Assembly: GCA_020050175.1 (NCBI GenBank)
Contig: JAGVKY010000080.1
Location: 1-11,280, forward strand
Reading direction: 5' to 3'
From: Parachlamydiales bacterium
GTDB taxonomy: Bacteria > Chlamydiota > Chlamydiia > Chlamydiales > JAJFMK01
DNA: 11,280 nt
How positions within the stretch are numbered: the first letter of the stretch is position 1; each line of letters begins with the position of its first letter. The notes beneath the pieces are model-generated. The model was not told the origin of the DNA, did no database searches, and saw only the letters and a program-made list of their open reading frames with translations. The translations under genes were made by a program, and so were the position numbers. Below are positions 1 to 6,887 of the stretch, piece after piece.

Positions 1-2
1 GC

Positions 3-527
3 CATGGCATCCCAAATGATCGCCCTCTTCAAGAGGGTGATATCCTCAACATTGATTATGTCTGCAGTTTAAACGGTTTTTTTGGCGATTGCAGCAAGAT
101 GGTGGCGATTGGAAAAATTTCAGAAGAGAAAAAGCGAGTCATGGACACCTGTCTGGAGGCTCTTCTTGCTGCCATTGCAATCGTCAAGCCAGGAATCCCT
201 ATTTCTCTTATCGGCGAAACCATTACAGAAATTGCCGAAAGAAAAAAACTCTCCGTCGTCGAAGATTTTGTAGGGCACGGAGTTGGTATGGCCATGCATG
301 AAAATCCGCAAGTTCCCCACTGCCGTAATAAAATCGCCACTCAACTTATTCCGGGCATGATTTTTACCATCGAACCGATGTTAAATGTGGGAGTGATTGA
401 CGGGATTATCGACCCAACTGATGGGTGGACAGTTCGGACAGTGGATGGCAAGCCCTCAGCCCAATGGGAGCAACAACTCCTTGTTACGGAATCGGGCCAC
501 GAAATCCTCACCCCCTGGAAACTTTAG
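3..527 (+). CDS. map: Methionine aminopeptidase, type I (5' end outside window)
   Basis: Removes the initiator methionine from new cytosolic proteins using a dinuclear metal centre. The reading frame is already open at base 3 and ends at the TAA at 525-527, so about 174 residues are visible and the N-terminal part lies to the left. All the pita-bread-fold ligands expected after the cut are present. The first visible codon is the histidine of the HGIPND motif. The metal ligands follow in order: Asp in NIDY, Asp in GDCSKM, His in GHGVG, Glu in TIEPM and Glu in QWEQQ. The usual His after the last Glu is Gln here, a position that varies in the family. The C-terminus (SGHEILTPWKL) is at the normal end, so the gene is intact on this side. 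A 190-base gap separates it from the next gene, and I see no convincing terminator there. The wording of the motifs is like chlamydial Map. Confidence 0.95.
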   Translation, partial: HGIPNDRPLQEGDILNIDYVCSLNGFFGDCSKMVAIGKISEEKKRVMDTCLEALLAAIAIVKPGIPISLIGETITEIAERKKLSVVEDFVGHGVGMAMHENPQVPHCRNKIATQLIPGMIFTIEPMLNVGVIDGIIDPTDGWTVRTVDGKPSAQWEQQLLVTESGHEILTPWKL

Positions 528-705
528 GTCTCTAAGCAGCTCCTTTACGTTAAAAACAAATAAAAAACGGTGTTTTCTGTTGTGTCTAAGGAGTTAATCC
601 GCCTGAAATTGCAAAATTGAAAGTATAAATTTGCTGAAAAAAACCTGTTAAGTTAATGTCCCGTTTTCTGGGGATTGGCAGAATGCTTGTCCCTCCCTTA
701 AATAC

Positions 706-710
706 AAGGA
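706..710 (+). promoter_or_regulatory. Ribosome binding site AAGGA of the 718 gene
   Basis: AAGGA lies 7 bases upstream of the ATG at 718. It is the only good Shine-Dalgarno match in this gap and supports both the reality and the start of the short first gene of the operon. No -10/-35 pair in 528-705 is good enough to call. Confidence 0.55.
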
Positions 711-717
711 TGTTCTC

Positions 718-969
718 ATGAGAGGAAAAACAAATAGAGGGGAAATCTACCCCAAAAACAAAATCGCCTGTTCGATTCAAATTACTTGCACACAAGCAGC
801 TGGCAATGGCGAAATGAGCGTCGAAATGAACTATGAAGGCGACACATGCCTTGCAGCCTATCTGTTAGAAGATGCTACAAAAGTTATCAATGAACGCATT
901 GAAGAAGAAGCAGCTTACCAGTTTGAGGAAGAAGAGCTTTTCCAAAGAAGCGTCCAAAAAATCATGTGA
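718..969 (+). CDS. Small protein of unknown function heading the chemosensory-like operon
   Basis: I do not recognise this 83-residue protein. It is basic at the very N-terminus (MRGKTNRG). A stretch at about residues 17-45 follows, with alternating hydrophobic residues and three cysteines (CSIQITC, then MSVEMNYEGDTC), which looks like beta strands. Then comes a helix-like LAAYLLEDATKVINE and a strongly acidic tail rich in Glu (EEEAAYQFEEEELF). There is no signal peptide and no membrane segment, so it is probably cytosolic. Reasons to call it real: an AAGGA ribosome site at the right distance, good coding character, and a TGATG stop-start junction with the cheW-like gene, which implies translational coupling. 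Its place suggests a role with the CheW/CheA/phosphatase proteins, for example as an adaptor or regulator. That is inference from position only. Confidence 0.65.
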   Translation: MRGKTNRGEIYPKNKIACSIQITCTQAAGNGEMSVEMNYEGDTCLAAYLLEDATKVINERIEEEAAYQFEEEELFQRSVQKIM

Positions 970-1415
970 TGAAAGAAGGATTTCCCCCTAGTGATCAGGG
1001 GGTCGGACCTGAGCGTTCGGTCATTATCTTTCATCTAGGCAAAGAAACTTTTGCCTTCCCAGCCCCTATAGTTCAATACGTTTCTGAGCCTAAAAAGATC
1101 CACGGGCTCCCCCATCACAAGAGCAATCTTGTGAAGGGGATCGTAAACGTTGATGGTCAAATTAAAATCGCCCTCTCGCTCTATCAAATATTTGGTGTCC
1201 CCGAAACAGAAAATCCTAGCAGGTTAATGCTGGTAGGTCCTCCTGGAGGAGACTTTGTCTTTATGGTCGATCATCTTTTAGGCGTCAGTAATTACCTGGT
1301 TTCTAATCTTCATCCAACCAAAAAGCCCTTTGTTCTTGGAATTATTCCCCCTATACAGGTGATAGATGAAAGGTTGCTCTTTCGCCACCTAGGAGAAATT
1401 TTCCATGCAGGATGA
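969..1415 (+). CDS. CheW-like scaffold protein
   Basis: A single-domain CheW protein, predicted to link the downstream CheA-type kinase to a receptor or array in the cytosol. The 148-residue chain is almost all CheW domain (about 17-143). Visible marks are the first strand VIIFHLGKETFAFP, the PKKIHGLP turn, the core GIVNVDGQIKIALSL followed by the YQIFG helix, and the late strands FVFMVDHLLGV and QVIDERLLF. GIVNVDGQ stands where classical CheW has a G-[VI]-[IVL]-x-L-R-G segment, so the match is clear but diverged. The ATG at 969 overlaps the upstream TGA by one base. A GTG at 966 would add one residue, and neither has a clear Shine-Dalgarno, as expected for coupled translation. Its last 11 bases overlap the kinase gene, so the two are surely co-expressed. 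It may serve the same role as WspB or WspD in Wsp-type systems; I could not tell which from sequence. Confidence 0.87.
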   Translation: MKEGFPPSDQGVGPERSVIIFHLGKETFAFPAPIVQYVSEPKKIHGLPHHKSNLVKGIVNVDGQIKIALSLYQIFGVPETENPSRLMLVGPPGGDFVFMVDHLLGVSNYLVSNLHPTKKPFVLGIIPPIQVIDERLLFRHLGEIFHAG

Positions 1416-3870
1416 AGAGCTTGTCGTCCTTTTTTTCAAAGAACTGAATGAAAATTGTGAAAAGATGACTCAAAATCTTTTGTCTCTCGAGAAAGCCCCT
1501 CTTCAAAAAGAACTTATCGACAGTTTGATGAGGACGGCCCATTCCATTAAAGGAGGGGCAAAAGTTGTCGGCTTCCCCTTTTTAACAGCTCTTTTCCATA
1601 CCCTTGAAGAGTGTTTTCTAGCAGCTAAAAATGACGAAATCACTATCGACAGCCCTCTTATCGATCTTTTTCTTCAAGTAATCGATACACTGCAAAAAGA
1701 TCAAAAAAATGAGAAATTGATAAAAGAACTCGAAGAAAAGTGCAAAGTCAGCTTGGAAGCACATCGAAAAGCTCCGAAGCCACTTCCACCAATTGCTGAA
1801 AAAAATGAGCCTCTTAAAGGGCGCAAAATAGAAGAAATTCCTTTAAAAGATGCGGTGGATAATGAACTTGTCTCCCTCTTTTTCAAAGAATTGCGGGAAA
1901 ATTGTGAAAAAATTTCTCAAAACCTTTTAGAGCTTGAGAAAGAACCTACTCGTCAAGAGATTCTTGATAATCTGATGAGAACGGCTCATTCAGTCAAAGG
2001 GGGAGCAAAAGTTGTTCACATACCAGTTTTGACAGAGCTTTTTCATTCGATGGAAGATTGCTTTGTCGCGGCTAAGGCGAGACAAATTACCGTTGACCGC
2101 CCCCTCATAGATCTATTTCTACAGATCATGGACACACTTGAAAAAGATCAAAAAAATGAGAGATCGCTGAAAGAACTAAGTGAAAAATGTCAAAAAAGCT
2201 TAGAAGCCCACCGAGGTGGTTTAAAATCACCAGTTTCTGAAACTCCCATAGTCCCCAAAAAAGAAGAGGCCATTCCAAAAACTGAAAAAGAGCAAACATT
2301 AAAAATCGATGCGGCTTATTTGGATAGATTGGCAAGACTGGCAGGGGGAACAATTATTGATGCCAGATGGTTGCAGCCTTTTAGAGAGGGGTTAACTCAT
2401 CTTAGACAGAATCAACATGATATATCTGCACTCTTAGAGAAATACCGAGAAGCTGTTGTAGCTGGCGAGGCACAACCTGTGTTAGACAATCTTCTCCGGA
2501 CCCTAACCGAAAATCTGTACGGCTTACGAGATGAACTAAATGCCCGTTTTGGCGATTTTGAACTTTTTCAAGAGCGACACACGACACTCTCCGAAAGGCT
2601 CTATCAAGAGGTGTTAGCTATTAGAATGCGCCCCTTTGAAGAGGGAATAAGGGGAATTCCACGTCAGGTAAGAGATCTTTCACATAGTTTAGGTAAAGAG
2701 ATTGAATTAAGGATTGTGGGGGAAAAGACCCCCGTTGATCGTGAAATTTTAGAAAGACTTGAGAATCCGATCACCCACTTAGTGAGAAATGCCATTGACC
2801 ATGGGATCGAAAAAAAGGGAACAATTATCCTCTCTGCCCGCCATCGAGCAGGACTTTTAGAAATCCAGATTAAGGATAATGGAAGAGGGATTGATTTTGA
2901 GGCGGTTCAAAAAGAAGCTGAATCCCGACATCTTATAGAAAAACAAAAAACTCTTTCTGAAAAAGATCTCGAAAATTTTATCCTTCAACCAGGTTTTACC
3001 ACTAAAAAGAGTGCAACCGATATTTCTGGAAGAGGATTTGGTCTAGATGTGGTAAGAGAAGTTGTTCAGCAGATGGGTGGCAGGTTGAAACTTCATTCAG
3101 AAAAAGGTAAAGGGGTCGAGATCACGATGACCCTCCCCCTTACATTGTCTCTTCTGAGGGCGCTGATTGTAGAAGTCGATGGTGAACCCTATGCTTTTCC
3201 CCTCTCAAGGATTGATCGCGCTGCAAAATTTATGAATGAGGAAGAAGTCCATATTCCTCTCCTTTCTTTAAAGAGTCTTTTAAAGGATGGTGAAGTTAAG
3301 CCTTTCCAATTCCCTTTGAATGTTGTTTTAGTAGAGGGAAAGGGTTTGGTGGTGGATGATTTTCTCGGGGAAAAAGATCTTGTTGTACAGGAATTAGATC
3401 CTCGCCTTGGTAAAATTGAAGGTATTTTGGCCGGAGCACTTTTGGAAGATGGTTCTCCCCTCCTCATTCTAGATACTGATGAATTAAGTGGAGTTCATGT
3501 GAAAAATCAGAGGATCTTAGTTGTGGATGATTCTCCTACAATACGGGAGATGCATACACGCATCCTTTTAGGAAAAGGTTATGAAGTCGATACTGCCTAC
3601 GATGGACGTGATGGATTAACCCATGTAAAAGCTGTCCCCTACGATCTTGTGATCACTGATCTTTCTATGCCTGAGATGGATGGGTTTGAAATGATCCAAG
3701 AGATTCGGAGAGAATCCCGATTTAAAAAGTTGCCTATTGTTGTGATTTCTTCTCGAAGTCTTGAAGAAGATATTGCCCTTGCCCATAAGTTGGGGGCTAA
3801 TCGTTATTTAGTAAAAGGGAGTTTCGAGGATGAAACTCTCATAAAGATCATAGAAGAGTTTCTAAAATGA
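1405..3870 (+). CDS. Hybrid CheA-type histidine kinase, WspE-like, with two HPt domains and a C-terminal receiver
   Basis: Cytosolic histidine kinase expected to autophosphorylate an HPt histidine and pass phosphate to receiver domains. Order of domains in 821 residues: HPt 1 (5-121, His46 in AHSIKGG); HPt 2 (154-270, His195 in AHSVKGG); P3 dimerisation (about 300-405, DAAYLDRLARLAGG); HATPase (about 405-580, N-box with Asn462 and His466 in RNAIDHGIE, DNGRGID at 491-497, PGFTTKK at 529-535, GRGFGLD at 542-548); CheW-like P5 (about 583-695); and receiver (702-821, acidic Asp708/709, phosphoacceptor Asp752, Ser782/783, Lys804). No P2 (CheY/CheB-docking) domain is seen between HPt 2 and P3. RMRPFEEGIRG, TPVDREILERLE and GEPYAFPLSRIDR read like WspE. 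The segment that usually follows HGIE is shorter here. The start is supported by AGGAG at 1391-1395, 9 bases upstream. The end overlaps the next gene by ATGA, so the phosphatase is the natural output partner. Confidence 0.95.
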   Translation: MQDEELVVLFFKELNENCEKMTQNLLSLEKAPLQKELIDSLMRTAHSIKGGAKVVGFPFLTALFHTLEECFLAAKNDEITIDSPLIDLFLQVIDTLQKDQKNEKLIKELEEKCKVSLEAHRKAPKPLPPIAEKNEPLKGRKIEEIPLKDAVDNELVSLFFKELRENCEKISQNLLELEKEPTRQEILDNLMRTAHSVKGGAKVVHIPVLTELFHSMEDCFVAAKARQITVDRPLIDLFLQIMDTLEKDQKNERSLKELSEKCQKSLEAHRGGLKSPVSETPIVPKKEEAIPKTEKEQTLKIDAAYLDRLARLAGGTIIDARWLQPFREGLTHLRQNQHDISALLEKYREAVVAGEAQPVLDNLLRTLTENLYGLRDELNARFGDFELFQERHTTLSERLYQEVLAIRMRPFEEGIRGIPRQVRDLSHSLGKEIELRIVGEKTPVDREILERLENPITHLVRNAIDHGIEKKGTIILSARHRAGLLEIQIKDNGRGIDFEAVQKEAESRHLIEKQKTLSEKDLENFILQPGFTTKKSATDISGRGFGLDVVREVVQQMGGRLKLHSEKGKGVEITMTLPLTLSLLRALIVEVDGEPYAFPLSRIDRAAKFMNEEEVHIPLLSLKSLLKDGEVKPFQFPLNVVLVEGKGLVVDDFLGEKDLVVQELDPRLGKIEGILAGALLEDGSPLLILDTDELSGVHVKNQRILVVDDSPTIREMHTRILLGKGYEVDTAYDGRDGLTHVKAVPYDLVITDLSMPEMDGFEMIQEIRRESRFKKLPIVVISSRSLEEDIALAHKLGANRYLVKGSFEDETLIKIIEEFLK
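1417..1767 (+). repeat. Tandem in-gene repeat, copy 1 (HPt domain 1)
   Basis: Encodes residues 5-121 of the kinase. It aligns without any gap to residues 154-270 at a constant offset of 149 residues (447 bases). By hand count 82 of 117 residues are identical. The phosphorylatable His46 is in the shared LMRTAHS[IV]KGGAKVV block. Confidence 0.9.
1864..2214 (+). repeat. Tandem in-gene repeat, copy 2 (HPt domain 2)
   Basis: Second copy of the duplicated HPt unit, residues 154-270, with His195 at the position of His46. Strongly conserved stretches include LFFKEL, LMRTAHS, GGAKVV, PLIDLFLQ, KDQKNE and SLEAHR. The copies differ mainly on likely surface positions, which fits an older duplication with both copies kept functional. 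Linkers rich in Lys, Pro and Glu follow each copy. Confidence 0.9.
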
Positions 3871-5000
3871 CTGTAAAAGTTTTTCTTGTTGATGATGATC
3901 CACTCATAGGTAAAGCGGTGGAAAAGATGGTGGCTAATCAGGACATGGTCTATCTCTTCTGCTCAGATCCAAAAAAGGCTGTCGAAGAGATTCATCTATT
4001 TTCGCCCACTGTGATCCTTCTCGATTTGATCATGCCTGATATCGATGGGATGACACTTTTGCAAACCCTTCGCAGTGATCCTAAGACCGCAGAAGTTCCC
4101 ATCGTTGTTCTGTCTGCAAAGGAAGAACCTAAAGTCAAGGAAGAGGCTTTTCAAAAAGGGGCCTATGATTATCTCGTTAAGCTCCCTGATCCGATCGAAT
4201 TGCTCGCTCGCCTCCGCTATCACTCTCAAAGTTACACTCGCCTTCTCGAAAGAAATGAGGCCTTCCGGCAACTCGATGCCAGCGAAAAATCGCTCCGCAA
4301 AGAGCTCGATGATGCCGCTGCCTACGTTCAAGAGCGATTACCTCAGGCAATTACCACTCCACCCATTATGACCGAATGGACGTTTCTCCCCTCGGCTGCC
4401 CTTGCTGGAGATGCCTTTGGTTATCAATGGCTCGATGACAAACATTTTGCAGTTTACATCTTAGATGTTTGCGGTCATGGGGTAGGAGCTGCCCTCCTCT
4501 CCGTTTCGATCTTAAATGCGATTGGCAACCGCTCTTTTGGCGGCCCCTACCGTCCTTCGACAGTCTTAAAAGGGTTGAACGAGTCCTACAATATGGAGAA
4601 ACACCATAACCTCTTTTTCACTGCTTGGTACGGGGTTATTGATTTGGAACATCGAAGATTGAGCTTTTCCTCCGGAGGTCACCCCCCTCCCATCTTATTG
4701 ACACCCGATGGCAAACATGAGCAACTTAGCACCGATGGGGTTGCTATTGGAGTCATGGAGTCGAGCGTCTATCGGGAAAAATCGATCGACCTGCCTCCTA
4801 ATTCTACTCTTCTTCTCTTCTCCGATGGAGCTTTTGAAATTTTGCAGGAAAAAGGAGACATGGTCACCTACCAAGAGTTCATTTACCTTGTTCTTAAGGA
4901 AGAGGCCAAACTCCCCTCCATCCTCTCAGAAATGGAGAGACTGCAAGGTGGAAACAACTTTATCGATGATGTCTCAATCGTCAAGCTGACCATCCCCTAA
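3867..5000 (+). CDS. Response regulator with PP2C (SpoIIE/RsbU-type) serine/threonine phosphatase output
   Basis: Predicted output of the operon: phosphorylation of its receiver by the kinase would change the activity of a metal-dependent serine phosphatase. Residues 1-120 are a receiver with acidic Asp9-11, phosphoacceptor Asp53 (ILLDLIMPD), Ser83 and Lys105. A helical linker rich in charged residues (about 125-158) follows, as in many regulators that dimerise by coiled coil. The phosphatase core covers about 165-375: AGDAFGY (Asp182), ILDVCGHGVGAALLS (Asp200), the FTAWYGVID strand, SSGGHPPP, LLFSDGAFE (Asp320) and DDVSIVKL (Asp367/368). This subtype, with GDxFGY in place of the more common GGDFYD, resembles receiver-PP2C proteins I recall from cyanobacteria. 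RsbU-family enzymes act on phosphorylated anti-anti-sigma (STAS) proteins, so a partner-switching target is likely, but none is encoded nearby. The gene starts inside the kinase stop (ATGA). Confidence 0.94.
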   Translation: MTVKVFLVDDDPLIGKAVEKMVANQDMVYLFCSDPKKAVEEIHLFSPTVILLDLIMPDIDGMTLLQTLRSDPKTAEVPIVVLSAKEEPKVKEEAFQKGAYDYLVKLPDPIELLARLRYHSQSYTRLLERNEAFRQLDASEKSLRKELDDAAAYVQERLPQAITTPPIMTEWTFLPSAALAGDAFGYQWLDDKHFAVYILDVCGHGVGAALLSVSILNAIGNRSFGGPYRPSTVLKGLNESYNMEKHHNLFFTAWYGVIDLEHRRLSFSSGGHPPPILLTPDGKHEQLSTDGVAIGVMESSVYREKSIDLPPNSTLLLFSDGAFEILQEKGDMVTYQEFIYLVLKEEAKLPSILSEMERLQGGNNFIDDVSIVKLTIP

Positions 5001-5185
5001 ATGGTTAGAAGTTAAGAGCGAAGAGGACGCCAAATTGGAGGCCCGATAGGTTCAAATTTTCCCTGTAGACAAAAGGGTGGTGTGACAATTTAGGAAAAGT
5101 AAATCTTGGAAACGTGTCAAGATCAATGTGCCCTTAAACAGATTCCCTTCTTACTAAATAAGTATATTTAAGATATCATTATGTG

Positions 5186-5881
5186 ATGCTTCTGCTTCTA
5201 CCTCATCCTTTTACAACACCAGTCCAAAGTGATTTTGGAGAAATTGTAAAAAATCTAGATGGAATTATTGGTGAGAGTCCTAAAGAAGTGCAGCGGATTT
5301 TCGGTACTTATGGTTGTAAATATGGGATTCAGAGGACCCCTTACGCCATTTTGAATGAGCATACAAATAAAGATGAGATAGCCTTTTTAGCCGAACCTCT
5401 TTTAAAGGGAGAAAATTGGGGCTTAATGAGTGACGCTGGATTGCCCTGTTTGGCAGATCCAGGGGCCAAACTTGTCCTCTATTTGAAATTAAAAGGCATT
5501 GAGGTCAAAGCGCTCCCTGCCCCTTCTCCCCTATTTTATGCTCTAATGCTCTCAGGACTTCCCTCTCAACGCTTTTACTTTCATGGTTATCTGCCTAAAG
5601 ATAAAGAAAAGCTCGTCACTTTTCTTCGTTGGATGGAAGAGGCAAGTCAAGATGAAGAAAGTACCCATTATTTTATTGAAGCTCCTTATCGCAATATGGC
5701 TACTTTTGAAACGGCTATTAGAGCACTCTCCCCTAAGACTCTTTTTTCTGTGGCAACCGCTCTCTTTACCCCTGAAGAGAAAGTGATCACTAAGAATATC
5801 CATGAATGGCGAAGAAGTGAGCCTCCTCGTATAGACGAAGTCCCAACCATCTTTTTACTCCATCTACCACAACAAAATTAG
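5186..5881 (+). CDS. SAM-dependent methyltransferase of the RsmI/YabC (tetrapyrrole methylase) fold
   Basis: A 231-residue protein of the fold shared by cobalamin-pathway methylases and RsmI, which 2'-O-methylates C1402 of 16S rRNA. The RsmI-like path can be followed: LLLLPHPF at the start, LNEHTNKDE (about 56-64), GLMSDAGLPCLADPG (79-93, RsmI has SDAGTP...DPG), LPAPSPL (110-116, usually PGPSA), ALMLSGLPSQRFYFHGYLP (119-137) and FIEAPYRN (163-170, usually YESPHR). The CEDTR-type segment of true RsmI is replaced by GESPKEV, and the tail is short, so the substrate may differ. As I recall, chlamydiae carry such a YabC-like protein next to the polymerase delta gene, which fits the neighbour here. 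ATG 5186 is chosen because it gives the usual short N-terminus; GTG 5183 is directly before it, and neither has a clear ribosome site. The 180 bases upstream hold no gene that I can see. Confidence 0.85.
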   Translation: MLLLLPHPFTTPVQSDFGEIVKNLDGIIGESPKEVQRIFGTYGCKYGIQRTPYAILNEHTNKDEIAFLAEPLLKGENWGLMSDAGLPCLADPGAKLVLYLKLKGIEVKALPAPSPLFYALMLSGLPSQRFYFHGYLPKDKEKLVTFLRWMEEASQDEESTHYFIEAPYRNMATFETAIRALSPKTLFSVATALFTPEEKVITKNIHEWRRSEPPRIDEVPTIFLLHLPQQN

Positions 5882-5887
5882 ATTATT

Positions 5888-5915
5888 TACATCATTCGAT
5901 TTTTTTATTGATGTA
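5888..5915. terminator. Possible weak hairpin between convergent genes
   Basis: TACATCA (5888-5894) and TGATGTA (5909-5915) form a perfect 7-base inverted repeat in the 58-base gap between the stops of the methyltransferase and holA. The stem is AT-rich and the T-run lies in the loop, not after the stem, so this is at best an atypical terminator serving both strands. Confidence 0.25.
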
Positions 5916-5939
5916 GTTCTGCTGCCGATTAAATCAATT

Positions 5940-6887
5940 CTAATTCTTCAAAAGAGAAGCCACAAAATAGTCGAGGAAGAGGGGGTCGCCTCGCACGGAG
6001 TTCTTATATTCCGTTTCAAGTTGATCGATTCGAATGAGAGTTTGTTGGACGCCTTTAAGAGATCGTTTTTTTGCAGAGTTAAGAAGTTGATCAAGAAGGC
6101 GTCCTTGCATATAAGGGAGGTCTTTCTGGATAGCTTCAGGAGGAGCCCCTTGGGCCATAAGAGTGTGGAGCTGAAGGAGGTTTTGAAAACCATTTCGAAC
6201 CAGCTTAAGTAGAGCAATCGGCGACGATTCGATGGCTAAGAGATCATCAAGACGGGAAAAAGTAGCTTTGCCGTCTCCTCTGAGAAGGGCATCAACAAAA
6301 GAAAAGACCTCCTCTTTTGGGGTGCGAATAGCAACTTTTTGCACATCTTCAAAGACAAGTGTTTTTTTCTCGCCAACATAGGTTAAAAGTTTCTCCCATT
6401 CTCTTCGTAGAAGAGAAAAGTTTCCTTCCTGCATCTCGACAAACTTTTTGGCAATTTCAAGAGAGAGGATCTTCCCCTCTTTTCTGGCCTCTTCCGTCAG
6501 CCACTCCATTAAAATCCGCTCTTTTTCATAAGGCTTCATTTGTGGAAGCTGAAAAATAACTCCCTTTTCATCGGCCCATTTGTAAACCTTGGTGTTAGAT
6601 AAGAGCCGTTTCCCATAAAGAAGAACATGGCAATCTGGAAGAGGAAGCTGGAGAGCAAGCTCTCCCCCATCCAAAGGGGCGATAAAAAGTCGTTTCTCAT
6701 TGAAGAGAGAGGGAATCAACCAATCGTGCGTTAGTCGCTCGCACCGAACTACAGTTCCTTGAAAGGCTTTAAGAACGGCCTCTTCTGACCACTCCAAGAA
6801 TCCCTCATCTTCAGACAAGATCACATGAAGAGGGGCAAGAGGCCCCTTGAGATGTAACTCAAAAGGTTTTAGCTGATTAAATCTCAT
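5940..6887 (-). CDS. holA: DNA polymerase III, delta subunit
   Basis: Delta opens the beta sliding clamp as part of the clamp loader at the replication fork. The 315-residue chain has the family layout: an N-terminal P-loop-like domain that lacks ATP-binding motifs (HVILSEDEGFLEWSEEAVL, about 21-39, corresponds to the GDEPFLLEEA segment), a middle lid domain (GNFSLLRREWEKLLTYVG, then LVFEDVQKV, about 155-185), and a helical C-terminal collar domain (EEVFSFVDALLRGD, SSPIALLKLVRNGFQNLLQL, then LKGVQQTLIRIDQLETEYKN and DPLFLDYFVASLL). I prefer the ATG at 6887 because it gives an ATGA overlap with the upstream acyltransferase stop and has AAAGG about 9 bases before it. A start at 6908 would add 7 residues and increase the overlap to 25 bases. 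It is co-transcribed with the acyltransferase gene, a pairing with no obvious functional link. Delta is poorly conserved between phyla, but the C-terminal pattern makes the call firm. Confidence 0.87.
   Translation of the reverse strand: MRFNQLKPFELHLKGPLAPLHVILSEDEGFLEWSEEAVLKAFQGTVVRCERLTHDWLIPSLFNEKRLFIAPLDGGELALQLPLPDCHVLLYGKRLLSNTKVYKWADEKGVIFQLPQMKPYEKERILMEWLTEEARKEGKILSLEIAKKFVEMQEGNFSLLRREWEKLLTYVGEKKTLVFEDVQKVAIRTPKEEVFSFVDALLRGDGKATFSRLDDLLAIESSPIALLKLVRNGFQNLLQLHTLMAQGAPPEAIQKDLPYMQGRLLDQLLNSAKKRSLKGVQQTLIRIDQLETEYKNSVRGDPLFLDYFVASLLKN

Noticed and set aside
531..595. Paired elements after map: AGCTCCTT/AAGGAGTT, a TCTAAG repeat and a small AAAAC-GGT-GTTTT hairpin
   Set aside because: The outer arms are 42 bases apart and the inner stem is 5 mostly AT pairs without a following T-run, so it is not a convincing terminator or riboswitch.
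1405..3870. Interpretation as a classical chemotaxis CheA
   Set aside because: Two HPt domains, no P2, and an attached receiver, together with WspE-like wording and a phosphatase output gene, fit a non-motility signalling kinase better.
5163..5168. TATATT as a -10 box for the methyltransferase gene
   Set aside because: No acceptable -35 element at 16-18 bases upstream; AT-rich gaps give such matches by chance.
5001..5182. tRNA-like GGTTCAAAT stretch (about 5052-5060) in the gap before the methyltransferase gene
   Set aside because: No matching acceptor, D or anticodon arms surround it, and the expected T-stem does not pair properly. I see no RNA gene in this gap.
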